From Sedimentibacter sp003483345 (GTDB taxonomy: Bacteria; Bacillota; Clostridia; Tissierellales; Sedimentibacteraceae), in assembly GCA_040770765.1 (NCBI GenBank), contig JAXGIL010000003.1:434001-498000 (forward strand): a DNA stretch of 64,000 bases, given 5' to 3'. Of the stretch, positions 16,616-24,715 are shown in pieces; position 1 is the stretch's first letter, and every line of letters begins with the position of its first letter. A program made the position numbers and the translations under genes. Below the pieces are notes generated by a model that was given only the letters and a program-made list of their open reading frames with translations, did no database searches and was not told the origin of the DNA.

Positions 16616-17155
16616 TTACTTTCTAAAAGGCATTCCCATCAAGCTTAATAGCTCGCGAGCTTCTTCATCAGTATTAGCCGTTGTTGTGATGATTATATCC
16701 ATACCTCTTATCTTGTCGATTTTATCATAATTTATTTCAGGAAAAATCAACTGTTCTTTTATTCCCATAGCGTAGTTTCCTCTGCCGTCAAAAGCTGTTT
16801 TCGATACGCCTCTGAAGTCTCTAACTCTTGGTAATGCAATATTTACAAGTTTGTCGAGGAATTCGTACATGCGTTCTCCTCTTAAAGTAACCTTGCATCC
16901 TACCGACATTCCTTCTCTTACTTTAAAGTTAGAAATTGATTTTTTGGCTTTAGTAACAACAGGTTTTTGACCTGCAATCAATGTCATTTCTTCCATAGCA
17001 TTGTCTAAAAACTTTGAATTTTCCTTTGCTTCACCAACGCCCATATTTAAAACTATCTTTTCTATTTTCGGTACCTGCATAATGCTTTTATACTGAAACT
17101 TTTCCATCATTGCCGGCACTACGTTATCATTATATATCGCTTTTAATCTGGCCAT
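16616..17155 (-). CDS. rplE: 50S ribosomal protein L5
   Basis: L5, 179 residues, binds 5S rRNA and contacts P-site tRNA. It shows IMQVPKIEKIVLNMGVGEAK, AGQKPVVTKAKKSISNFKVR, VTLRGERMYEFLDKLVNIAL, and FPEINYDKIDKIRGMDI. It is followed 12 bases later by rpsZ, the conserved order. Confidence 0.98.
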   Translation of the reverse strand: MARLKAIYNDNVVPAMMEKFQYKSIMQVPKIEKIVLNMGVGEAKENSKFLDNAMEEMTLIAGQKPVVTKAKKSISNFKVREGMSVGCKVTLRGERMYEFLDKLVNIALPRVRDFRGVSKTAFDGRGNYAMGIKEQLIFPEINYDKIDKIRGMDIIITTTANTDEEARELLSLMGMPFRK

Positions 17156-17179
17156 AATCGTACCTCCCTCCTGAGCGTA

Positions 17180-17485
17180 TTATAAAACTGTACCGCACTT
17201 TTTGCATGCTCTTACCTTTTTACCGTTTTCTATTTTTGACTCAGTTCTCACGCCTGATTTACATTTATCGCAGTATAGCATAACATTTGAAGAGCTGATT
17301 GTTCCTTCTTTTGTAATAATTCCTGCCTGTTGCATTTCTTTTGTTTGTTTCTGGTGTTTAGTTTGCATATTTACATTTTCAACTACAACTCTGTTCTTCT
17401 TCGGCATATTTTCAAGAATTTTTCCAATCTTGCCTTTATCGCTGCCTGCTATAACTACTACTTTATCGCCTTTTTTTACGTGCAT
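17180..17485 (-). CDS. rplX: 50S ribosomal protein L24 with zinc-ribbon tail
   Basis: L24, 101 residues, an assembly initiator. The KOW motif is at the start (VKKGDKVVVIAGSDKGKIGK). The C-terminus carries two CxxC pairs (LYCDKCKSG and ACKKCGTVL), a putative zinc ribbon found in many clostridial L24 proteins. It sits between rplN and rplE. Confidence 0.97.
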   Translation of the reverse strand: MHVKKGDKVVVIAGSDKGKIGKILENMPKKNRVVVENVNMQTKHQKQTKEMQQAGIITKEGTISSSNVMLYCDKCKSGVRTESKIENGKKVRACKKCGTVL

Positions 17486-17497
17486 CTTTACACCTCC

Positions 17498-17866
17498 TTA
17501 TAGTACTTCCGGTGCCAGTGAGATTATTTTCATGAACTTCCCGTCTCTTAATTCTCTTGTTATGGGTCCGAATATACGTGTCCCAACGGGAGTTCTATCA
17601 TCTTTTATAATAACAGCAGCATTTTCATCAAATTTTATATATGTTCCGTCTTTTCTTCTTACGCCGCTTTTAGTTCTAACAATAACAGCTTTTACCACAT
17701 CACCTTTCTTAACAACTCCACCGGGTGTTGCGGATTTAACCGTACATACAACTATATCGCCAATGTTTCCATATTTAACAACTGAACCGCCCAATACTCT
17801 AATTACAAGGACCTCTTTTGCACCTGAATTGTCTGCGACTTTCAACCTTGACTCTGTTTGTATCAT
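17498..17866 (-). CDS. rplN: 50S ribosomal protein L14
   Basis: L14, 122 residues, at the subunit interface. It begins MIQTESRLKVADNSGAKEVL and shows GGVVKKGDVVKAVIVRTKSG. I use ATG 17866, with AGGGAGG seven bases upstream, rather than the longer in-frame ATG at 17884, which would place six non-conserved residues before it. Confidence 0.97.
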   Translation of the reverse strand: MIQTESRLKVADNSGAKEVLVIRVLGGSVVKYGNIGDIVVCTVKSATPGGVVKKGDVVKAVIVRTKSGVRRKDGTYIKFDENAAVIIKDDRTPVGTRIFGPITRELRDGKFMKIISLAPEVL

Positions 17867-17896
17867 GTTTTTACCTCCCTTCAATTGTCTTAGGGT

Positions 17897-18151
17897 CTAT
17901 TTAGCTCTCTCTAATATTTCAACTACTCTCCAGCATTTTTCTTTTGATAATGGTCTGGTTTCCATTATTTTAACTATATCACCTATTTGGCACTGATTCT
18001 CTTCATCATGTGCTTTATATTTTTTAGTCATTTTAATTCTTTTTTTATAAAGAGGATGTGCGACAAGCTTTTCAGTAGCAACTACTATTGTCTTATCCAT
18101 TTTATCACTGACTACTTTACCGATTCTTACTTTTCTGTTGCCTCTTTCCAA
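17897..18151 (-). CDS. rpsQ: 30S ribosomal protein S17
   Basis: S17, 84 residues, an OB-fold 16S rRNA binder. It shows RKVRIGKVVSDKMDKTIVVA, HPLYKKRIKMTKKYKAHDE and GDIVKIMETRPLSKEKCWRV. It sits 18 bases after rpmC. Confidence 0.98.
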   Translation of the reverse strand: MERGNRKVRIGKVVSDKMDKTIVVATEKLVAHPLYKKRIKMTKKYKAHDEENQCQIGDIVKIMETRPLSKEKCWRVVEILERAK

Positions 18152-18169
18152 AGTAAATCCTCCTTCCCT

Positions 18170-18373
18170 TTACTCCACGTTAATATTTAATTCGCGCTCG
18201 CGAATTACAGTCTTAACTCGAGCAATATCTTTCTTGACTTTATTTATTCTCATAGGGTTATCTAATTCCCCCGTTGCAAGCTGAAATCTCAAATTGAAAA
18301 GTTCTGTTTTTAAATCCACAACAGACTTATTCAACTCCTCAACTGACTTCTTCCTTAAATCCTTAGCTTTCAT
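18170..18373 (-). CDS. rpmC: 50S ribosomal protein L29
   Basis: L29, 67 residues, near the tunnel exit and the trigger-factor dock. It starts MKAKDLRKKSVEELNKSVVD and has LFNLRFQLATGELDNPMRI. The ATG at 18373 overlaps the rplP stop by 11 bases, so its ribosome site (AGGATGG) lies inside rplP and translation is probably coupled. Confidence 0.96.
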   Translation of the reverse strand: MKAKDLRKKSVEELNKSVVDLKTELFNLRFQLATGELDNPMRINKVKKDIARVKTVIRERELNINVE

Positions 18374-18806
18374 CTGCTTCACCATCCTTCTCTGCTGCCG
18401 TATCCTTGGCAACAAATTTGCATTTGATAGGTAATTTATGCATGGCAAGTCTCATTGCTTCTCTGGCTACATCTTCTGTAACTCCTGACATTTCAAATAA
18501 TACTCTGCCCGGTTTCACTACTGCTACCCAGTATTCTGGTGAACCCTTACCTTTACCCATACGTGTTTCGGCTGGTTTTTTTGTTACCGGTTTATCCGGA
18601 AATATTTTAATCCAAATTTGGCCGCCTCTCTTAACTGACCTTGTCATAGCTCTTCTGGCTGCTTCAATTTGGTTTGATGTTATCCATGCTGGCTCAATTG
18701 CCTGTAGCCCATATTCGCCGTATGTGATAGAATTACCTCTCGTAGCAATACCTGTCATTCTTCCTCTTTGTTGTTTACGGCGTTTTACTCTTTTAGGCAT
18801 TAACAT
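18363..18806 (-). CDS. rplP: 50S ribosomal protein L16
   Basis: L16, 147 residues, organises the A-site tRNA region. It shows PKRVKRRKQQRGRMTGIATR, GRGGQIWIKIFPDKPVTKKPAETRMGKGKG-type core, and an acidic tail (EKDGEADES). The first ATG at 18806 has AGGAGG at 8-base spacing, so I keep it over the ATG two codons later. Confidence 0.97.
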   Translation of the reverse strand: MLMPKRVKRRKQQRGRMTGIATRGNSITYGEYGLQAIEPAWITSNQIEAARRAMTRSVKRGGQIWIKIFPDKPVTKKPAETRMGKGKGSPEYWVAVVKPGRVLFEMSGVTEDVAREAMRLAMHKLPIKCKFVAKDTAAEKDGEADES

Positions 18807-18832
18807 AATTATTTCCTCCTTCCTTCAGGGCT

Positions 18833-19570
18833 TTATTGCTTTTTGTCTCTTTTATAATTACTTCTTCTTTTCTTTTTGTTATCCTTGCTTTCGTTTAGCG
18901 GTCTTGTAGGCTCTTGATAATCCGATAACAATGAGCCCGGTTTCCTTAAGATTTCACCTCTGCATATCCAAACCTTAACACCAACCTTACCAAACGTTGT
19001 ATCTGCTTCTGCAAAACCGTAGCTTATGTCAGACCTTAAAGTTTGAAGAGGAATTTTACCTTCTGAATATCCTTCGGTTCTAGCCATATCTGCCCCGTTC
19101 AATCTTCCGGATACACTTGTTTTAATTCCCTTTGCCCCAACTTTCATAGTTCTTTGCATTGCCTGTTTCATTGCCCTTCTGAATGAAATACGCTTCTCAA
19201 GCTGACTTGCAATGTTCTCTGCAACTAATTGCCCGTTTAACTCAGGAACCTTAACTTCTTCCACATTGATTATTACAGTCTTACCTGTTATTTTCTCTAT
19301 GCTGTTCTTTAAAATATCAACACCGGTACCGCCTTTTCCGATAATCATACCCGGCTTAGCAGTAAATACACTTACTTTAACTCTGCCGGCAAATCTCTCA
19401 ATTTCTATTTTTGCTATACCTGCTTGATAGTTTTCTCTTTTTATATATTCACGAATTTTATAGTCTTCAGTTAAATTTTCTGCGAAATTCTTTTTGTCGG
19501 CATACCATTTTGAATCCCAATCATTGATTATACCAACTCTTAGTCCATGAGGGTTTACCTTTTGACCCAT
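18833..19570 (-). CDS. rpsC: 30S ribosomal protein S3
   Basis: S3, 245 residues, at the mRNA entry tunnel. It shows GQKVNPHGLRVGIINDWDSK, the KH domain with PGMIIGKGGTGVDILKNSIE, and GAKGIKTSVSGRLNGADMAR. The tail beyond residue 215 is lysine-rich and longer than in Bacillus. Confidence 0.98.
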   Translation of the reverse strand: MGQKVNPHGLRVGIINDWDSKWYADKKNFAENLTEDYKIREYIKRENYQAGIAKIEIERFAGRVKVSVFTAKPGMIIGKGGTGVDILKNSIEKITGKTVIINVEEVKVPELNGQLVAENIASQLEKRISFRRAMKQAMQRTMKVGAKGIKTSVSGRLNGADMARTEGYSEGKIPLQTLRSDISYGFAEADTTFGKVGVKVWICRGEILRKPGSLLSDYQEPTRPLNESKDNKKKRRSNYKRDKKQ

Positions 19571-19591
19571 CTTTTACCTCCTTTACTGTAG

Positions 19592-19927
19592 TTATTCTCT
19601 TTCTTTAACGACTGCACCAACGTGACTGCTTCTTTTTAATATTTTATATGCCGAACCCTTTGCTCTTGGTCTCCATCTTTTGAGAGTTGGTCCTTGATTT
19701 GCATATGCATTTACAACATATAATTTATCTCTATCCATATCAAAGTTGTTCTCTGCATTAGCTGCCGCAGATTTCACTACTTTTTCTAAAATTCTTGAGC
19801 CCTTGCCGGGATGGAATTTTAAAATTGCCAATGCTTCGTCAACTTGCTTTCCTCTTACCATATCACACACGAATTTCATCTTTCTTGGTGATATTCTGAT
19901 ATATTTAGCAACTGCCTTAGCTTCCAT
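19592..19927 (-). CDS. rplV: 50S ribosomal protein L22
   Basis: L22, 111 residues, with the long beta-hairpin that lines the exit tunnel. It shows AKYIRISPRKMKFVCDMVRG and the hairpin ANQGPTLKRWRPRAKGSAYK. The hairpin tip looks wild type with regard to macrolide-resistance insertions. Confidence 0.98.
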   Translation of the reverse strand: MEAKAVAKYIRISPRKMKFVCDMVRGKQVDEALAILKFHPGKGSRILEKVVKSAAANAENNFDMDRDKLYVVNAYANQGPTLKRWRPRAKGSAYKILKRSSHVGAVVKERE

Positions 19928-19944
19928 CAGCGAATCCTCCCTTC

Positions 19945-20226
19945 TTATTTAACTTTCGAAGTTTTGTCGGACTTATCATGTCCTCTATATGTTCTTGTCG
20001 GAGCAAATTCACCCAGCTTGTGTCCGACCATATCTTCAGTTATATATACAGGAACGTGCTTTCTGCCATCATGTATAGCCAATGTATGACCTACCATTTC
20101 GGGGAATATTGTCGATCTTCTTGACCAGGTCTTCAACACTTTTTTAGTATTTGCATCGTTCATTTCCACAATCTTTTTCAAAAGACTTGGCTCACAATAA
20201 GGTCCTTTCTTTAACGATCTACCCAT
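19945..20226 (-). CDS. rpsS: 30S ribosomal protein S19
   Basis: S19, 93 residues, in the 30S head, pairs with S13. It shows GRSLKKGPYCEPSLLKKI, TWSRRSTIFPEMVGHTLAIH and LGEFAPTRTYRGHDKSDK. It sits between rplB and rplV in the standard order. Confidence 0.98.
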   Translation of the reverse strand: MGRSLKKGPYCEPSLLKKIVEMNDANTKKVLKTWSRRSTIFPEMVGHTLAIHDGRKHVPVYITEDMVGHKLGEFAPTRTYRGHDKSDKTSKVK

Positions 20227-20252
20227 TCACTATTTCCTCCTTTCAATCCTGC

Positions 20253-21086
20253 TTATTTCTTATTCCTTCTGCTTACAATCATTTTATCGGATTTCTTATT
20301 TTTCTTACGAGTTTTATAACCGATTGTCGGTTGTCCCCAAGGTGTAACCGGTGACGGTCTTCCTATTGGAGCTCTTCCTTCACCACCGCCGTGAGGGTGG
20401 TCGTTAGGATTCATTACAGAGCCTCTAACCGTAGGTCTGATTCCCATATGTCTCTTTCTTCCGGCCTTGCCTATTGTTATATTCTCGTGGTCAATATTTC
20501 CTACCTGACCGATTGTTGCTCTGCAATCCATGCTTATCATTCGAACTTCACCGCTTGGAAGTCTTACCTGTGCATATTTTCCTTCCTTAGCCATAAGCTG
20601 AGCTGCATTTCCTGCCGAGCGAACCATTTGTCCGCCTTTTCCGGGTTTTAATTCTATATTGTGAATCATTGTACCAACCGGAATATTTCTTACAGGGAGA
20701 GCATTGCCGATTTTAATATCTGCATCCTCACCTGAAACGATTGTATCTCCAACCTGTAGTTTGTTTGGAGCTATAATATATCTTTTTTCTCCATCAACAT
20801 AATTTATAAGTGCAATGTATGAGCTTCTGTTTGGATCATACTCTATTGTTGCAACTTTTCCCGGAACTCCATCTTTATTTCTTTTGAAATCTATAATTCT
20901 ATATTTTCTCTTTTCACCGCCGCCTTTGTGACGTACCGTAATTCTTCCGTGTGCATTTCTTCCTGCTTTGCTTTTCAACGGAGTTAAAAGAGATTTCTCA
21001 GGTTCATCAGTTGTTATCTCTTCAAATGTTGGAACAGTCATTTGTCTCAACGCCGGAGAAGTTGGTTTATATTTTCTAATACCCAT
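20253..21086 (-). CDS. rplB: 50S ribosomal protein L2
   Basis: L2, 277 residues, needed for subunit joining and peptidyl transfer. It shows KPTSPALRQMTVPTFEEITT, GRITVRHKGGGEKRKYRIID and the essential C-terminal segment VMNPNDHPHGGGEGRAPIGR followed by KTRKKNKKSDKMIVSRR. Full length for the family. Confidence 0.98.
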   Translation of the reverse strand: MGIRKYKPTSPALRQMTVPTFEEITTDEPEKSLLTPLKSKAGRNAHGRITVRHKGGGEKRKYRIIDFKRNKDGVPGKVATIEYDPNRSSYIALINYVDGEKRYIIAPNKLQVGDTIVSGEDADIKIGNALPVRNIPVGTMIHNIELKPGKGGQMVRSAGNAAQLMAKEGKYAQVRLPSGEVRMISMDCRATIGQVGNIDHENITIGKAGRKRHMGIRPTVRGSVMNPNDHPHGGGEGRAPIGRPSPVTPWGQPTIGYKTRKKNKKSDKMIVSRRNKK

Positions 21087-21115
21087 GAGATTTTCCTCCT
21101 TCTTTAAATTTAAGC

Positions 21116-21406
21116 TTATATCCCTTCAAAGAATTCTATTGTCTTGCTGTCTTCTGTTAAAGTAACAATGGCTTTTTTCCAGTCGGGTCTCTTGCCCACA
21201 TGTACTCCCATTCTCTTCTTTTTACCAAGCATGTTCATCGTGTTCACACTTGCTACTTTAACACCGAAAATTGACTCCACTGCATTTTTGATTTCAGTCT
21301 TGTTAGACTTCTTATCAACAACAAAAGTGTATTTCTTGTCTGCCATAGCATTCATACTTGCTTCTGTTACTATCGGTTTTATGATAATGTCGTGTGGATC
21401 GCGCAT
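21116..21406 (-). CDS. rplW: 50S ribosomal protein L23
   Basis: L23, 96 residues, docking site for trigger factor and SRP at the tunnel exit. It shows DIIIKPIVTEASMNAMADKK, TEIKNAVESIFGVKVASVNT and VGKRPDWKKAIVTL. It overlaps the rplD stop by one base, implying coupled translation. Confidence 0.97.
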   Translation of the reverse strand: MRDPHDIIIKPIVTEASMNAMADKKYTFVVDKKSNKTEIKNAVESIFGVKVASVNTMNMLGKKKRMGVHVGKRPDWKKAIVTLTEDSKTIEFFEGI

Positions 21407-22029
21407 TATGCGTACACCTCCTCCACTTTATTAACTGCATCCTTAGTTATAAGGAAAGAATCACAGTTTAATATATCGTAAACATTAATTGTATTTACAT
21501 ATGCCGTTTTTACGCCCGGAATATTTCTTGATGCTAATATTACATTTTCATCTCTTTCAGGAATAACCACCAATGTTTTCTTGCCTGCTTTAAGATTTGA
21601 TAATATTTTTACCATATCCTTTGTTTTTGGCTTATCAAGAACCAAACTATCCACTACAATAATTTCATTATCCCGTACTTTTGAGCTTAATGCTGATTTA
21701 AGCGCTAATCTTTTTATCTTTTTTGGAAGCTTATAGCTGTAATCTCTCGGTTTTGGAGCAAATACAACACCTCCGCCTATCCATTGCGGAGCCCTTATAC
21801 TTCCTTGTCTTGCACGGCCTGTTCCCTTTTGCCTCCAAGGCTTTCTGCCGCCGCCTCTCACTTCTCCTCTTGTCTTAGCAGACTGAGTTCCTTGTCTTTG
21901 ATTAGCCAAATAATTTTTTACTGCTTCATACATTACGTGAGTGTTTACTTTTACTCCAAATATGTCATCACTTAACTCTACGTCACCTATTTGGCTGCCT
22001 GTTATATCATAAAGAGCTACTTTTGGCAT
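21406..22029 (-). CDS. rplD: 50S ribosomal protein L4
   Basis: L4, 207 residues, lines the exit tunnel through its extended loop: GTQSAKTRGEVRGGGRKPWR and QKGTGRARQGSIRAPQWIGG. In E. coli the homologue represses the S10 operon; no equivalent leader structure was identified here. It is 26 bases after rplC. Confidence 0.98.
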   Translation of the reverse strand: MPKVALYDITGSQIGDVELSDDIFGVKVNTHVMYEAVKNYLANQRQGTQSAKTRGEVRGGGRKPWRQKGTGRARQGSIRAPQWIGGGVVFAPKPRDYSYKLPKKIKRLALKSALSSKVRDNEIIVVDSLVLDKPKTKDMVKILSNLKAGKKTLVVIPERDENVILASRNIPGVKTAYVNTINVYDILNCDSFLITKDAVNKVEEVYA

Positions 22030-22055
22030 CTTTAATCCTCCTTTCCACGCAATTC

Positions 22056-22688
22056 TTACTTAGATTTCCTAACTGCTTCTCTGATTTTCACTAATCCTTT
22101 TTTAGGTCCCGGTACGGCACCTTTTAAAAGTATTACATTTTTATCAGCATCTACCTTTACCACTTCAAGGTTTAATACTGTAACTTTTTCATTTCCCATG
22201 TGGCCGTGAGCTTTCGTTCCCTTAACTACCTTTCCCACGCCTGCCGAAGCTCCCAATGAACCTCTCAATCTGTGGAATTTGGAGCCGTGGCTCATGTCGC
22301 CCCTTGCATGTCCGTGTCTCTTTATCGATCCCTGGAATCCCTTACCTTTTGAAATTCCTGTAACGTCAACTTTTTCTCCTGCTTGGAAAATATCAACGCC
22401 AATCTTTTGACCAACTTCATAATCGTCAATGTTATCTACTCTGAATTCTCTTAAAAATCTTTTAGGTTCTACTTTTGATTTATCAAAATGACCTTTCTTA
22501 GGTTTAATAACATTTTTAATTTTAACGTCTCCGAATCCTACCTGTATGGCATTGTATCCGTCTTTTTCTTCCGTTTTCTTTTGAACGACAACCATGCCTT
22601 CAGATTCCAAAACGGTAACAGGAATAACTTCGCCTTCTTCGGTGAACACTTGAGTCATTCCGATTTTCTTTCCTAATATTGCTTTCAT
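22056..22688 (-). CDS. rplC: 50S ribosomal protein L3
   Basis: L3, 210 residues, reaches toward the peptidyl-transferase centre. It begins MKAILGKKIGMTQVFTEEGE and has GFQGSIKRHGHARGDMSHGS and the loop tip LGASAGVGKVVKGTKAHGHM. It is separated from rpsJ by 131 bases, an unusually long gap inside this operon with no recognised feature. Confidence 0.98.
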   Translation of the reverse strand: MKAILGKKIGMTQVFTEEGEVIPVTVLESEGMVVVQKKTEEKDGYNAIQVGFGDVKIKNVIKPKKGHFDKSKVEPKRFLREFRVDNIDDYEVGQKIGVDIFQAGEKVDVTGISKGKGFQGSIKRHGHARGDMSHGSKFHRLRGSLGASAGVGKVVKGTKAHGHMGNEKVTVLNLEVVKVDADKNVILLKGAVPGPKKGLVKIREAVRKSK

Positions 22689-22819
22689 TTTACACCTCCT
22701 AATTTCTTACAGCGGATTGCTTGCGCAATCATTCTAAGCAGAGTGTGTTGTCTCTACTTTTTAAACATCGGTAGAAATTGCCATGCAATTCCATCACACC
22801 GTTTCAACGATGTATATCC

Positions 22820-23131
22820 TTATAATTTGATTTCAATGTCTACCCCTGCAGGCAAATTCAACTTCATAAGCGAATCAACAGTCTTTGGAGTAGGATTTGT
22901 TATGTCGATCAATCTTTTGTGTGTTCTTTGCTCAAACTGCTCTCTAGAATCTTTATACTTGTGAACTGCTCTAAGTATTGTTATTATTTGTTTTTCCGTG
23001 GGCAGCGGAATAGGACCTGCAACTGTTGCTCCGGTACTTTTAGCTGTTTCCACGATTTTTTGCGCAGATTGATCAATTAATTGATGATCATAAGCCTTTA
23101 ACCTGATTCTTATTTTTTGTGTGTTTGCCAT
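22820..23131 (-). CDS. rpsJ: 30S ribosomal protein S10
   Basis: S10 (NusE), 103 residues, also a NusB partner in antitermination. It shows TQKIRIRLKAYDHQLIDQSA, GATVAGPIPLPTEKQIITIL and HKRLIDITNPTPKTVDSLM. The start is ATG 23131 with GGAGG upstream; a longer reading to 23188 adds residues absent from the family. First gene of the S10-spc-alpha transcript. Confidence 0.97.
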   Translation of the reverse strand: MANTQKIRIRLKAYDHQLIDQSAQKIVETAKSTGATVAGPIPLPTEKQIITILRAVHKYKDSREQFEQRTHKRLIDITNPTPKTVDSLMKLNLPAGVDIEIKL

Positions 23132-23323
23132 TAAATTACCTCCTTTTCGTATGTCTCCATACAACTCGGGACCGCTCGATAAACCCATCCGGGTGTTTCA
23201 TATTTTTTTTTATAAATAGCGGTACCGGTCGCCCTGCTTTTAGCAGGACATACTCTGTAAAAATTCCCTGAAACGTTTATATTTCAGCAACCTTTTACGT
23301 CATCGCATGTGGCAAGCTTTTTA

Positions 23324-23352
23324 ATAATATACTATCAAATGCTATAAATCAA
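23324..23352 (-). promoter_or_regulatory. Predicted promoter of the S10-spc-alpha operon
   Basis: On the minus strand, TTGATT (23347-23352) and TATTAT (23324-23329) have 17-base spacing. They lie about 190 bases before rpsJ, giving a long 5' leader with a small hairpin (CCCTGC...GCAGGG). No known ribosomal leader family was recognised in it. Confidence 0.55.
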
Positions 23353-23418
23353 GTGTTTTTTTTCGATTTTTTAAGTTATTTCCAAAACTTAATATATATT
23401 AATTTCCCTTAATAAATG

Positions 23419-23455
23419 ACAAGGGGACGGGGGTATTGTCATCCCGTCCCCTTGT
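23419..23455 (-). terminator. REP-like ACAAGGGGACGGG palindrome after tuf
   Basis: ACAAGGGGACGGG and its exact complement CCCGTCCCCTTGT flank an 11-base loop, starting 20 bases after the tuf stop. It marks the end of the rpsL-fusA-tuf operon. The U-tract is weak, so termination is inferred. It belongs to the same palindrome family as 4532, 46494 and 52351. Confidence 0.65.
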
Positions 23456-23475
23456 TATAAAAGCATCTAGGCTTC

Positions 23476-24669
23476 TTATTTGATTATCTCGGTTACTACT
23501 CCGGAGCCTACTGTTCTTCCGCCTTCTCTGATAGCAAATCTCAAACCTTCTTCAATAGCTATCGGATGGATTAACTCAACTATAAATCTTGAGTTGTCTC
23601 CGGGCATGCACATTTCAACGCCTTCTTCAAGGTCGATTTGTCCTGTGATATCTGTTGTTCTGAAATAGAACTGTGGTCTGTATCCGTTAAAGAATGGAGT
23701 GTGTCTTCCACCTTCTTCTTTAGTCAACACGTAAACTTCTGCTTTGAATTTTGTATGCGGTGTAATTGAGCCCGGTTTTGCAAGAACTTGACCTCTTTCG
23801 ATTTCATTTCTTTGAACTCCTCTAAGAAGGGCTCCGATATTATCTCCTGCTTGTGCCTGGTCAAGTAATTTCCTGAACATTTCAACTCCGGTACATACAA
23901 CATCTCTCGGTTCATCAGACAATCCTACTATTTGAATCTTGTCCTGAACCTTCAATACTCCTCTTTCAACTCTTCCTGTTGCAACTGTTCCTCTTCCTGT
24001 TATTGAGAACACGTCTTCTACCGGCATTAAGAAAGGTTTGTCGATATCTCTTTCAGGTGTTGGTATCCATTCATCCACTGCATCCATCAGTTGAAGAACT
24101 TTTTCAGCCCATTCGCTGTCCGGTTCTTCAAGAGCTTTTAAAGCTGAGCCAACTATTATAGGAGTGTTGTCACCGTCAAATTCATATTCGGTTAATAATT
24201 CTCTTACTTCCATCTCAACCAATTCAATTAATTCAGGGTCATCTACCTGGTCTTCCTTGTTTAAGAAAACAATTAATCTCGGAACACCAACCTGTCTTGA
24301 AAGAAGGATGTGCTCTCTTGTCTGAGGCATAGGACCGTCAGCTGCTGATACAACCAAAATTGCTCCGTCCATCTGAGCTGCTCCGGTAATCATGTTCTTA
24401 ACATAGTCAGCGTGACCCGGGCAGTCAACGTGTGCGTAGTGTCTGTTTTGAGTTTCATATTCAACGTGAGAAGTTGAAATTGTAATTCCTCTTTCTCTTT
24501 CTTCAGGAGCTTTGTCTATGTTGTCATAGCTTACGAATTCTCCCGTTCCGAATCTTTTGTTCAAAATAAGTGTAATTGCTGCTGTTAATGTAGTTTTGCC
24601 GTGGTCAACGTGACCAATTGTTCCTATATTAACATGGGGTTTATTTCTTTCGAATTTTGCTTTTGCCAT
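23476..24669 (-). CDS. tuf: Elongation factor Tu, copy 1 (fusA-linked)
   Basis: EF-Tu, 397 residues, delivers aminoacyl-tRNA to the ribosome. P-loop GHVDHGKTT (18-26), switch II DCPGHADYVKNM, and the guanine site NKED (normally NKCD) plus GSALKAL. Domains II and III are complete. It follows fusA by 46 bases. Compared with copy 2 (41059-42252), the last half is nearly identical even at the DNA level, but the G domain differs at many positions, including RFGTGEFVSYDNIDKAPEE and PRLIVFLNKEDQV. Confidence 0.97.
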   Translation of the reverse strand: MAKAKFERNKPHVNIGTIGHVDHGKTTLTAAITLILNKRFGTGEFVSYDNIDKAPEERERGITISTSHVEYETQNRHYAHVDCPGHADYVKNMITGAAQMDGAILVVSAADGPMPQTREHILLSRQVGVPRLIVFLNKEDQVDDPELIELVEMEVRELLTEYEFDGDNTPIIVGSALKALEEPDSEWAEKVLQLMDAVDEWIPTPERDIDKPFLMPVEDVFSITGRGTVATGRVERGVLKVQDKIQIVGLSDEPRDVVCTGVEMFRKLLDQAQAGDNIGALLRGVQRNEIERGQVLAKPGSITPHTKFKAEVYVLTKEEGGRHTPFFNGYRPQFYFRTTDITGQIDLEEGVEMCMPGDNSRFIVELIHPIAIEEGLRFAIREGGRTVGSGVVTEIIK

Positions 24670-24715
24670 TTCTTTTCCTCCCTTAGGCTGTTTATTTATA
24701 ATGTTATATTTTGTT

